Below, piece after piece: positions 25,186 to 33,612 of a stretch of DNA of 64,000 bases. Source of the DNA: Lewinella sp. JB7 (GTDB taxonomy: Bacteria > Bacteroidota > Bacteroidia > Chitinophagales > Saprospiraceae); assembly GCF_024297185.1 (NCBI RefSeq), contig NZ_JANCTD010000002.1, forward strand, positions 372,001 through 436,000, given 5' to 3'. The translations under genes and the position numbers were made by a program. The notes under the pieces were generated by a model that made no database searches, was not told where the DNA came from, and saw nothing but the letters and a program-made list of their open reading frames with translations. Positions within the stretch are counted from its first letter, which is position 1. Every line of letters begins with the position of its first letter.

Positions 25186-26046
25186 ATGGTCACCTTTCTG
25201 CGCTTCGCCCGGGCCCACACCATCGTAGGCACCACCATTTCCCTGCTGGCGCTCTACCTGATGGCCTGTCGGCACTTACGTACATCGGACTGGGGCATGT
25301 TTGGCCTTACCCTGTTCAGCTGTCTGTGCGCGAACGTTTACATCACCGGACTGAATCAGTTGACCGATGTTGAGATCGACCGCATCAATAAGCCTTATCT
25401 GCCGCTAGCGAGTGGCGCCTACACCGTCACGACGGGTTACGCCATCGTCGGTTTGTGCCTCGTGCTCTCCCTGGTCACGTGTTTCGTCTACCCGCCCTTC
25501 CTGCCGGCTACGGTGATCGCCAGTTTGCTCATCGGCACCGCCTACAGCGTCCCGCCGATCCGACTGAAGCGTTTCCACTTCTGGGCAGCCTTTTGCATCA
25601 TCGTCGTGCGGGGGCTGATCGTCAACCTATTGCTCTACCTCCACTTCCGGTGGTGGTTGGGGGAGAATCCGGTGATTCCAACGACGGTCTGGTTACTGAC
25701 GGCGGCGGTCTTTACCTTCGGCGTCGTCATTGCCTGGTTCAAGGACCTACCGGATACGGAGGGGGACGCGGCCTACGGCATCCGCACCCTTTCGTTGGTC
25801 AAAGACCAAAAGTGGGTGTATCGTATCGGTGCCTCACTCCTGCGCGCAACGCTGGTCGGGGTGGCGTTCTTCGCCTTCCGGGAAGGGTATACGGGCATCT
25901 GGATCGGTCAGCTGGCCATCCTCGTCGCCTTTGAACTCATCGGCCGGCGGTTGGACCTCGATGCGCAAGCGTCCATCGCTCGATTCTACCAGAACGTCTG
26001 GCTGCTCTTCTTCGCGGAATACGCCGTCTTCGCCGTCTTCGGCTAG
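25186..26046 (+). CDS. UbiA-superfamily prenyltransferase, homogentisate-prenyltransferase-like
   Basis: A 286-residue membrane prenyltransferase with about eight to nine hydrophobic segments. The first Asp-rich motif N57QLTDVEIDR and the following INKPYLPLASG resemble plant and cyanobacterial homogentisate phytyl/solanesyl-transferases more than MenA or UbiA proper; the second motif KDLPDTEGD is at 186-194. It would attach a prenyl chain to an aromatic acceptor in tocopherol- or plastoquinone-like biosynthesis; the actual acceptor is inferred. No other pathway gene (hpd, methyltransferase, cyclase) is adjacent. It lies directly after ridA and may be co-transcribed. Confidence 0.85.
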   Translation: MVTFLRFARAHTIVGTTISLLALYLMACRHLRTSDWGMFGLTLFSCLCANVYITGLNQLTDVEIDRINKPYLPLASGAYTVTTGYAIVGLCLVLSLVTCFVYPPFLPATVIASLLIGTAYSVPPIRLKRFHFWAAFCIIVVRGLIVNLLLYLHFRWWLGENPVIPTTVWLLTAAVFTFGVVIAWFKDLPDTEGDAAYGIRTLSLVKDQKWVYRIGASLLRATLVGVAFFAFREGYTGIWIGQLAILVAFELIGRRLDLDAQASIARFYQNVWLLFFAEYAVFAVFG

Positions 26047-26117
26047 TCCACTGCTACCTCCGGCGACAGTACAAAGCCGCCTCCGGTAGCGAAAGGAAAA
26101 TGCTGCCTCCGGCAGCA
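26047..26117. repeat. Three CCTCCGG-centred hairpin-like repeats
   Basis: Three related elements (near 26053, 26080 and 26102) share CCTCCGG between GC-type arms; the third, TGCTGCC-TCC-GGCAGCA at 26101-26117, is a perfect 7-bp stem. They could be a weak terminator for the prenyltransferase, or short dispersed repeats. No T-run follows. Confidence 0.4.
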
Positions 26118-26149
26118 CCCCCCCGACAAGCAGCTTGCTCCTTTCCGTT

Positions 26150-26157
26150 TACCTTGC
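26150..26157 (+). promoter_or_regulatory. -7 element of the oligopeptidase B gene
   Basis: TACCTTGC, a near match to TAnnTTTG, 27 nt before the ATG at 26185. Confidence 0.45.
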
Positions 26158-26184
26158 ACCCGCGTACCCGCCAAAACCAAACAA

Positions 26185-28215
26185 ATGACCCCACCTACCC
26201 CGAAAAAAGTTCGCCACGAGCTCACCCTCCACGGCGATACCCGCTACGACGACTACTACTGGATGAACCAGCGGGAAGACCCCGAAGTGATCGCTCACCT
26301 GGAAGCCGAAAACGCCTACTTCGAAGCCAAGATGGCTCACCTGAAGGACTTTCGCGAACAACTGTTCCAGGAGATCAAGGGCCGGATCAAGGAGGACGAC
26401 AGCAGCGTTCCCTACACCAACCGGGGCTATATCTACCGCACCAGCTACGAATTAGGCGATCAGTACCCCCGCTACTTTCGCAAGCCGGTCGACGGTGAGA
26501 ATGAGGAACTGATGTTCAACGTCAACGAAATGGCGGAACCCTACGATTTCTACGACATAGGCGGTATGAGCGTCAGTGACGACAACCGCTACGTAAGCTA
26601 CGGAGAGGATACCCTGAGCCGCCGCATCTATACCATTCACATTAAGGACATGCTGACGGGGCAGCACCTGCCGGACCAGATCCCCAACACCACCGGGGGC
26701 AGCGTGTGGAGCGCCGACGGTCAGTACCTGTTCTATTCGGTCAAGGACGAAGCGCTCCGCCCCTACAAGATCATGCGCCACCAACTGGGCACCGCCCCCC
26801 AGGACGACGTGGTGGTGTACGAGGAAAAAGATGAAACATTCCGCGCCTACGTATACCGCAGCAAGTCCCGTAAGTACATCATCATCGGTTCGGCACAGAC
26901 GGTCAGCACCGAATACCGCCTGCTGGAAGCCAGCGATCCACTCGGCACGCCCCGTTTGTTCCAGCAACGGGAACGGAACCTGGAGTACGGCATCGAGCAC
27001 ATCGACGACCGCTTCTACGTCCTGACGAATTACCGGGCTAAAAATTTCCAACTCATGGTCACCCCCGAGGATGCCACCACCAAGGAGCACTGGGAGACGG
27101 TGATCCCGAACCGGCCGGATGTACTGCTGGAGGGGGTCGAGCTGTTCCGGAAGTATCTGGTGCTGAGCGAACGCAAGAACGGCCTGACGCAGTTGCGCGT
27201 ACGCCCCTTCGAGGGGGAAGAATATTATCTGGAGTTCCGGGACGCGGCCTACATGGCCTACACCAGCACGAATCCGGACATCGAGTCGGAGGTACTCCGG
27301 TACGGCTACCAGAGCATGACGACTCCTCCCAGCACCTACGATTTTAACATGCGGACGCACGAGCGCACCCTGCTCAAACAGCAGCCGGTACTGGGTGACT
27401 TCGACCCGGCGCACTACGTCAGCGAGCGGGCGTTCTCCGAATCGCGGGACGGCACCCGAGTTCCCCTGAGCATCGTGTACCGGAAGGGTACGCCCCGCGA
27501 CGGCAGCGCGCCCCTCCTACTGTACGCCTACGGCAGCTACGGGCACAGCATGGATCCGAGCTTCAGCATTACCCGACTGAGTTTACTGGACCGGGGAATG
27601 ATTTTCGTCATCGCCCACATCCGGGGGGGCGAGGAGATGGGCCGCCACTGGTACGAGGAGGGGAAGCTGCTGAATAAGAAGAACACCTTCCACGACTTCA
27701 TCGACGCCGCGGAGTGGCTGATCAAACACGACTACACCCGAGCCGACCGCCTGTACGCCATGGGGGGAAGCGCCGGAGGCCTGCTGATGGGCGCGGTGGC
27801 CAACCTGCGTCCGGACCTCTTCGCCGGCATCGTATCTCAGGTCCCCTTCGTGGACGTGGTGACCACCATGCTCGACGATTCCATTCCGCTGACCACCGGG
27901 GAATACGATGAGTGGGGCAACCCCAACGAGGAGGAATACTACCACTACATCAAGAGCTACAGCCCCGTGGACCAGGTCGCGGCCAAAAATTACCCGAAGA
28001 TGCTGGTGACTACCGGATTCCACGACAGCCAGGTCCAGTACTGGGAACCCGCCAAGTGGGTGGCCAAGCTACGGGAGATGAAGACCGACGATAACGACAT
28101 CCTGTTCCACACCAACATGGAGGCCGGGCACGGCGGCGCTTCCGGACGTTTCGAGCGCATTCGGGAAGTGGCCCGCGACTACGCCTGGGTGCTCGATCAG
28201 GCCGGCCTAGTATAG
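26185..28215 (+). CDS. ptrB: Oligopeptidase B (S9A prolyl-oligopeptidase family)
   Basis: A 676-residue serine peptidase without signal peptide, so cytoplasmic unless exported otherwise. An N-terminal YDDYYWM segment leads into a seven-bladed propeller (about 70-400), then an alpha/beta-hydrolase domain. The nucleophile is S529 in GGSAGG, the catalytic Asp is D614 (FHDSQV) and the His H649 in AGHGG. VSQVPFVDVVTTMLDD is typical of oligopeptidase B, which cleaves short peptides after Arg/Lys. Its own promoter lies in the gap after the prenyltransferase. Confidence 0.95.
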   Translation: MTPPTPKKVRHELTLHGDTRYDDYYWMNQREDPEVIAHLEAENAYFEAKMAHLKDFREQLFQEIKGRIKEDDSSVPYTNRGYIYRTSYELGDQYPRYFRKPVDGENEELMFNVNEMAEPYDFYDIGGMSVSDDNRYVSYGEDTLSRRIYTIHIKDMLTGQHLPDQIPNTTGGSVWSADGQYLFYSVKDEALRPYKIMRHQLGTAPQDDVVVYEEKDETFRAYVYRSKSRKYIIIGSAQTVSTEYRLLEASDPLGTPRLFQQRERNLEYGIEHIDDRFYVLTNYRAKNFQLMVTPEDATTKEHWETVIPNRPDVLLEGVELFRKYLVLSERKNGLTQLRVRPFEGEEYYLEFRDAAYMAYTSTNPDIESEVLRYGYQSMTTPPSTYDFNMRTHERTLLKQQPVLGDFDPAHYVSERAFSESRDGTRVPLSIVYRKGTPRDGSAPLLLYAYGSYGHSMDPSFSITRLSLLDRGMIFVIAHIRGGEEMGRHWYEEGKLLNKKNTFHDFIDAAEWLIKHDYTRADRLYAMGGSAGGLLMGAVANLRPDLFAGIVSQVPFVDVVTTMLDDSIPLTTGEYDEWGNPNEEEYYHYIKSYSPVDQVAAKNYPKMLVTTGFHDSQVQYWEPAKWVAKLREMKTDDNDILFHTNMEAGHGGASGRFERIREVARDYAWVLDQAGLV

Positions 28216-28220
28216 TCCCG

Positions 28221-28259
28221 TAAAAAAGCTCCCGACGCCGGATCAGCCGGCGCGGGAGT
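28221..28259 (-). terminator. Terminator for the minus-strand lipoprotein gene (convergent region)
   Basis: On the minus strand, CTCCCGCGCCGGC pairs with GCCGG-CG-T-CGGGAG around a short loop (one bulge), followed by CTTTTTTAC. It terminates transcription from the gene ending at 28297; for the plus-strand ptrB the run is absent, so it is less effective there. Confidence 0.7.
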
Positions 28260-28296
28260 ACTTCAAATACGGGAAATGACGAAATGGTAAGCGGGA

Positions 28297-29490
28297 TTAT
28301 ATCAGTCGGTGACTTTCCGCCAGTCGGTGTTGCAGGCGGGGCTTCAGTACCGCCACCGCATCGAGAATGAGTTGCTCGTCGGACGGAAACTGACGGGGCT
28401 GACTGCCGATGCGGCGGCGACTATCCGCGCTGAGCGCCCGGGGGTCGCCGCGGTAGGTGCTGGCGTAGTGTTCGAAGTTGGCTTCCGCGGTAAGCTCTTC
28501 CTGGTCCACCACCCGTTGCCGGCGCAGGTCGTAGAGTTCCATACTACCGCTGACGACGGCGGTTTTCCGCTGGAGCACTTCCAGGATATCCGCGCGGACG
28601 ATGACGGTTCGCGGGCGGGTAATATCGTTGCCTAGGCTATCCTTAGCTACGTTTCCCCGTTCGTCCAGGACGTATTCCTCTCCGTCCACGATGCTCTTTT
28701 CCTCCCGGTAACTGCGTTCGGAAACGCGGTCCGGGCTAACCGCGATATCGTCGATCACGATACGTGCCCGGTAGTCGTAGGCGCGGTCCGGGCGTGGCCG
28801 TACGTCAAAGACCCGCCAGCGGTCGTCCATTTCCTCGGTGCTGATCCGCAGCAGCTCGTCTTCGAAGCCGGCCGGCAGGTAAGCACCGCTGCGGTTTACG
28901 ACGTCTACGGTCACGTATACCCGACCCAGTTCCTCGGCCTCCCGGCGGAGGCGGTCGCTGTCGTGGAAGTCGCGGTCGTAGCGCTCCATACGTTCGAAAT
29001 TCGCGAAGGCGTTGCGGGCGGCCGCTTTATCGCCCCGACGCCCGGCCTCCAGTTCCCGGCGGGCGATCTGGTACAATTGCTCCGCGGCCTGAGTACCGGC
29101 TTCGACCAGGGGACCCTCGACGCGTACGAAGCGGAAGTTGGCCTTCCGGCCGTCGCGGTCCACGAGGGGAAGCAAGGGGCGCAGCGCATCCTGACGGCGC
29201 TTGAGATCGTCGTAGATCGCGTGGATGCGTACCCAGTCCGGGTCGCTACCCCGCTTGAGGTATTCGGCCCGCTGAACGTCGCGTTCGTTGGCCCGGTTAA
29301 CGGCCGCCTCGAGGGCGGCGACGTACTTCGGGTTTTTTCGCTGCTTGCCGGTCACCCGACGTTGGGCCACGGCAATAGCCCGCTCGTAATCACCGGCCTC
29401 CACGAGGGACTGTACGGAGGTACACGCCGGCGTAGCCAGGACAACCAGGCCCAGTAGCAGGAGCAATGGATGGATAGCGGAGCGTAACAT
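28297..29490 (-). CDS. Unknown lipoprotein, helical N-terminus
   Basis: A 397-residue predicted lipoprotein (hydrophobic leader then LATPACTS, Cys about 23). The N-terminal half is highly charged and helical, with repeated short TPR-like helices (VEAGDYERAIAVAQRRV, AALEAAVNRANERD), then a beta-rich half with a YLPAGFEDELLRIS segment and a DYRARIVIDDIAV strand. No homologous family is recognised with confidence. It resembles surface or periplasmic scaffold proteins in composition; function unknown. It is monocistronic with its own terminator. Confidence 0.7.
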   Translation of the reverse strand: MLRSAIHPLLLLLGLVVLATPACTSVQSLVEAGDYERAIAVAQRRVTGKQRKNPKYVAALEAAVNRANERDVQRAEYLKRGSDPDWVRIHAIYDDLKRRQDALRPLLPLVDRDGRKANFRFVRVEGPLVEAGTQAAEQLYQIARRELEAGRRGDKAAARNAFANFERMERYDRDFHDSDRLRREAEELGRVYVTVDVVNRSGAYLPAGFEDELLRISTEEMDDRWRVFDVRPRPDRAYDYRARIVIDDIAVSPDRVSERSYREEKSIVDGEEYVLDERGNVAKDSLGNDITRPRTVIVRADILEVLQRKTAVVSGSMELYDLRRQRVVDQEELTAEANFEHYASTYRGDPRALSADSRRRIGSQPRQFPSDEQLILDAVAVLKPRLQHRLAESHRLI

Positions 29491-29570
29491 GTCGGTGATC
29501 GTTTCCGACAAAACTAGGCCCACGGCCGCGCCCACCGCGATACGGAACGGTTAAAGAGAATTAAGATGTG

Positions 29571-30494
29571 TTAACGCGGTTCGAGGTACACCTCCCCGAG
29601 CATACAGCGCGCGCTGCCGCCGCCGTAGCGTTCGATGGTCGACAGGTCAGCGTGTACGATACGGGTACCGGGGGGCGCCACGAGGGTTTGTCGCTGTTCC
29701 TCGGTCAGCGCGCCGAAGGCGGCGGAGGACATGATCCAGACTGGCCCCTCTTCCGTGCTCACCTCCAGGGCGTTACCGGCAAATTGGTCGACCTGATCCA
29801 GCGAAAGTTCGACGATGCGTTTGCCCGTCAGGATGAGGCTCTCGGTCAGTTTACTCCGCTCGGCCTCATCGCGCAATGCGTCCAGGCACACGATGGCGTG
29901 GGTAGTCCCCAGGGCCATCATGACGTTGGTGTGGTAGATCACTTCCCCCCGCGCGTCGTGGGCGTGAAACGTGATCGGCTTGTAACCCATGATCTCGCAC
30001 CAGTCGTGCACGGCGACCCGCGTGCAGCGTTGGGAGAGACAGGCGTAGGCGATGAGCCGGTCACGGTCGAGCAGCAGCGATCCGGTGCTCTCGAGGTAGC
30101 GCTCGTCTTCTTCCCAGGCCGAGAGGTCGACGTGACGCGCTACGCGAAAGGTGTTTTTCAAAAAATCCACCACGTCGTCGCGGCGTTCCAGCCGCCGCTG
30201 GGGCCAGTAGGTTGGATAGGTCACCAGGGTACCGTCGGGGTGGGTGGAGAACCAGTTATTCGGAAAGACCGCATCGGGCTTTACGGGTGCGGGGGTGTCT
30301 TCGATGACCGTGACTTCCACGCCGATTCGGCGCAACAGCTCTACGAAGTGATCGAATTCCTGTACCGCCCGCTCTCCGATGGCGCGGAAGCTTTCGTTCG
30401 ATACCGGTTCCTGAAAGGAATTGTCGGCGACGGTTTCGCTGGCCCGCGCGAAATTGGCGGGGCGAACCATGAGGAGGTGGCGGGTGGTTTGCAT
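29571..30494 (-). CDS. ctlX: Citrulline hydrolase-like amidinohydrolase (CtlX family)
   Basis: A 307-residue pentein-fold enzyme of the CtlX/dimethylarginine-dimethylaminohydrolase superfamily, with a CtlX-like acidic segment PDAVFPNNWFSTH (about 73-85), ESTGSLLLDR (about 134-143), HTNVMMALG and the C-terminal nucleophile in GGGSARCML. CtlX members hydrolyse citrulline to ornithine (assigned by family; not shown here). It is divergent from the gamma-glutamyltransferase gene 74 bp away. Confidence 0.85.
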   Translation of the reverse strand: MQTTRHLLMVRPANFARASETVADNSFQEPVSNESFRAIGERAVQEFDHFVELLRRIGVEVTVIEDTPAPVKPDAVFPNNWFSTHPDGTLVTYPTYWPQRRLERRDDVVDFLKNTFRVARHVDLSAWEEDERYLESTGSLLLDRDRLIAYACLSQRCTRVAVHDWCEIMGYKPITFHAHDARGEVIYHTNVMMALGTTHAIVCLDALRDEAERSKLTESLILTGKRIVELSLDQVDQFAGNALEVSTEEGPVWIMSSAAFGALTEEQRQTLVAPPGTRIVHADLSTIERYGGGSARCMLGEVYLEPR

Positions 30495-30568
30495 GCGGGG
30501 AAGGGCTTACTTCGCCGGTGAAGTTGCGAAGATTTAGCCATATTGTTCGCTCTAATCAACGCCCCCCT

Positions 30569-32257
30569 ATGCGTTATCTCATTCCGCTTCTCCTTCTCCT
30601 CGTATTTGGCTGCCGTGAGACTCCACGCGTCGACTACGCGGCGCAAAAATCGGCCACCTTCCCCACCGCGGCGATCGCCGGACCCCACCCACTGGCGACG
30701 GAAGTAGGTCTGGACGTTCTTCGCAAGGGGGGAAATGCCATCGATGCGGCGGTAGCGATGCAGTTCGCCATGGCCGTCGTGTACCCCCGGGCCGGCAACA
30801 TCGGGGGCGGCGGTTTCCTGGTATACCGGCCGGTCGCGGGAGAGCCCGTCACCCTGGATTACCGGGAAACGGCGCCGGCGGCGGCCGGTCGCGATATGTA
30901 CCTCGACGCCGCAGGCAACGTAATTCCAGATCTCAGTACCCGGGGCCACCTGGCCGTCGGAGTACCGGGCACCGTGGCCGGAATCGCGGCCATGCACGAG
31001 CGCTTCGGCAGTCTGCCCTGGGGGGAGCTCGTGCAGCCCGCCGTCGAGCTGGCGGAGTCCGGCTACCGCCTGAGCGAGTCCGAAGTAGCCCGTCTGCGCC
31101 GGTACCACGATGACTTTACCGAATTCAACGACGACACCCCCTTTTCCGACAGTAGCGTGGTGGCGGGTACGCGGGTGCAACAGCCGGACCTGGGAGCAAC
31201 GATGTCCAGGATACGCGACCTGGGCCGGGCGGGCTTTTACGAAGGGGAAACCGCGCGCCTGATCGTCGCGGAAATGGAGAGCGGCGGCGGAATTATCACC
31301 GCCGACGACCTGCGATCATACACGCCCCGATGGAAGGACCCGATCACGAAAAACTACAAGGACTTCCGCCTCATTTCCATGCCGCCGAGCAGCAGCGGCG
31401 GCGTTGCCCTAGCGCAGATGACCGAAATGCTCGAAGCATTCCCCCTGGCGGACTACGGATTTCATTCGCCCCGCGCCGTGCAGGTCACCGTGGAGGCCAT
31501 GCGGCGGGCGTACGCCGACCGCGCGGAGTATCTGGGGGACGCCGAATTCTACCCCGTGCCCGTCGATTCTTTACTCGACGACGCGTACCTCCGTGCCCGC
31601 ATGGCGGATTTCCGCGCGGATACGGCCGGCACCAGCGAGGCCATCCATGCCGGACCGATGCCTACGAGGGAAACTTACGAGACGACCCACATCAGCATCG
31701 TGGACAGTATGGGCAATGCCGTATCCATCACCACCACCCTGAACGGGAACTTCGGCAGCAAGGTCATGGTCGACGGTGGTGGCTTTTTCCTGAACAACGA
31801 GATGGACGACTTCAGCGCCAAACCCGGGGTACCCAACATGTTCGGTCTCGTGGGCAAGGAAGCCAACGCCATTCAGCCGGGAAAACGGATGCTGTCGAGT
31901 ATGACGCCCACCATCGTGGAAAAGGACGGCCAGCTGTTTATGGTTCTAGGTGCCCCGGGCGGGTCCACCATCATTACGGCCGTACTGCAAACGCTGCTTA
32001 ACGTTATTGAATATGACATGCGGCTCCCGGAGGCCGTAGCCGCCCCCCGTTTTCATCACCAGTGGTTGCCCGACGAGATCAAATACGAACGGGATGGCCT
32101 GGCTGAGGAAACGAGGGATAGCCTGGAAGCCCTCGGTTACCGCATCCGGGAAGTGGAATCCATGGCCGTCATCAAGGCCATCCTGGTGATGCCCGACGGC
32201 AGCCTCCAGGCCGCCGCCGACCCCCGCAATCCGGACGACGACGTAGCCGGATACTGA
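30569..32257 (+). CDS. ggt: Gamma-glutamyltransferase lipoprotein
   Basis: N-terminal nucleophile hydrolase that cleaves gamma-glutamyl bonds of glutathione and transfers the glutamyl group. The 562-residue precursor has a lipobox (LLLLLVFGC near 15), so the enzyme should be anchored in the periplasm or outer membrane. Autocleavage should occur before T372 in YETTHISIVD, giving the large and small chains. Conserved GGNAIDAAVAMQFA and the small-chain GNAVSITTTLN and GAPGGSTI segments are present. ATG 30569 is preferred to 30518 because it starts the signal sequence. Confidence 0.95.
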   Translation: MRYLIPLLLLLVFGCRETPRVDYAAQKSATFPTAAIAGPHPLATEVGLDVLRKGGNAIDAAVAMQFAMAVVYPRAGNIGGGGFLVYRPVAGEPVTLDYRETAPAAAGRDMYLDAAGNVIPDLSTRGHLAVGVPGTVAGIAAMHERFGSLPWGELVQPAVELAESGYRLSESEVARLRRYHDDFTEFNDDTPFSDSSVVAGTRVQQPDLGATMSRIRDLGRAGFYEGETARLIVAEMESGGGIITADDLRSYTPRWKDPITKNYKDFRLISMPPSSSGGVALAQMTEMLEAFPLADYGFHSPRAVQVTVEAMRRAYADRAEYLGDAEFYPVPVDSLLDDAYLRARMADFRADTAGTSEAIHAGPMPTRETYETTHISIVDSMGNAVSITTTLNGNFGSKVMVDGGGFFLNNEMDDFSAKPGVPNMFGLVGKEANAIQPGKRMLSSMTPTIVEKDGQLFMVLGAPGGSTIITAVLQTLLNVIEYDMRLPEAVAAPRFHHQWLPDEIKYERDGLAEETRDSLEALGYRIREVESMAVIKAILVMPDGSLQAAADPRNPDDDVAGY

Positions 32258-32284
32258 GGCAAAAAACTGACGAATAGAACCGCG

Positions 32285-33493
32285 TTATTTCAGTGCCCGC
32301 AGCGCTTCCCCGATGCGGTCCACGGCCTGGCGCAGCTGTTCCTCGCTGGCGGCGTAGCTGATGCGCAGACAGGTCGGAGCGCCGAATGCATCGCCCGTCA
32401 CGGTCGCTACGTAGGCGTTCAGGAGCAGGTACTCGGCCAGGTCGTCGGCGTTGCGAATAGTCGTTTCACCGTCCGACTTACCGAAGAAAGCGCTTACGTC
32501 GGGGAAGATGTAGAAGGCTCCCTGGGGGCGGTTCACCTTGAGTCCCTCGATCTTCTCCAGTCCTTCGATGATCAGCTCCCGCCGCCGCGCGAAGGCCTCC
32601 TTCATCGCGACGGTAGGTCCCAGATCGCTGTTCAGCGCGTGGGCACCGGCGTACTGGGCGATGCTGTTCGGGCCGCTGGTGTTCTGCCCCTGTAGTTTGT
32701 TACAGGCATCGGCAACATCCTGGGGAGCCCCCAGGTATCCGAGACGCCAGCCGGTCATGGCGAATCCCTTACTGAATCCGTTGACCGTGATCGTGCGGTC
32801 CTTTACTTCCGGAAAGGTACCGATGCTGGCGTGCTTACCGGTGAAGTTGATGTGCTCGTAGATCTCGTCGGAGATCACGTAAACGTCCGGGTAGTTGGCC
32901 AGCATGCGCGCGATGGCGGCCAGTTCGTCCGCCGTGTACACCGAGCCGGTCGGATTGCAGGGGGAGGAGAAGAGGATGAACTTGGTGCGCTCGTTAATGG
33001 CCTCGGCGATCGCTTCCGGCGTGACTTTATAGTCGTCCTCGATGCCCGCGCCCACGATGACGGCCTTTCCGCCGGCGACCTCCACCATAGCCGAGTAGCT
33101 CACCCAGAAGGGCGCCAGGATGACGGCCTCGTCGCCCTCGTTAAGCAGGGCGAAGCAGACGTTGGCGATGCTCTGCTTAGCTCCGGTGCTGACCACGATT
33201 TGGCCGGGAGTATAATCCAGGCCGTTCTCCCGCTTGAATTTATCCGAAATGGCCTGACGGATTTCCGCGGTGCCGGGAACGGGCGTGTACTTCGTCAGTC
33301 CGAGGTCGAGGGCCTCCTTAGCCGCCTGCTTGATGTGATCGGGTGTATCGAAATCGGGTTCCCCCAGGCTCAGGCTGATCACGTCGTGCCCCTTCGCCTT
33401 TACTTCCCGACCCAGCTGGGCCATGCGGAGGGTAGCGGATTCTTCCATCGAAAGGACGCGATCGGAAAGGCGGGTAGTGGCAACGGTAGACAT
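32285..33493 (-). CDS. Class I aspartate/aromatic aminotransferase
   Basis: PLP-dependent aminotransferase of 402 residues, most like the I-gamma/beta aspartate transaminases (Thermus AspC). The N-terminal LSLGEPDFDTPDHIK (about 46-60), the PLP-binding SKGFAMTGWRLGY with catalytic Lys (about 234), NPTGSVY (about 170) and a C-terminal CLRISYAASEE are present. ATG 33493 starts MSTVATTRLSD. It converges on ggt 27 nt away. Substrate specificity (Asp, aromatic or both) is not resolvable by eye. Confidence 0.92.
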   Translation of the reverse strand: MSTVATTRLSDRVLSMEESATLRMAQLGREVKAKGHDVISLSLGEPDFDTPDHIKQAAKEALDLGLTKYTPVPGTAEIRQAISDKFKRENGLDYTPGQIVVSTGAKQSIANVCFALLNEGDEAVILAPFWVSYSAMVEVAGGKAVIVGAGIEDDYKVTPEAIAEAINERTKFILFSSPCNPTGSVYTADELAAIARMLANYPDVYVISDEIYEHINFTGKHASIGTFPEVKDRTITVNGFSKGFAMTGWRLGYLGAPQDVADACNKLQGQNTSGPNSIAQYAGAHALNSDLGPTVAMKEAFARRRELIIEGLEKIEGLKVNRPQGAFYIFPDVSAFFGKSDGETTIRNADDLAEYLLLNAYVATVTGDAFGAPTCLRISYAASEEQLRQAVDRIGEALRALK

Positions 33494-33612
33494 GGAGGGA
33501 GTTGATTTTGGGCCGTAAAGATACAACCGGCCAAAATTCGTCTTCCCCCTACCCTTCCCACGTCGGTGCAATTTTGCGCCAATATGGAACGGCTAACCGT
33601 GGCGAGCAGCGA

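Noticed and set aside
26452-27414. 320-codon minus-strand frame inside oligopeptidase B
   Set aside because: Shadow of a conserved peptidase gene; GC-driven long antisense frames of this kind recur throughout the window (also 36731-37675 and 47217-48185).
29568-30521. 317-codon plus-strand open frame across ctlX
   Set aside because: Antisense to a clear CtlX-family gene with intact catalytic motifs; no domain in the antisense translation.
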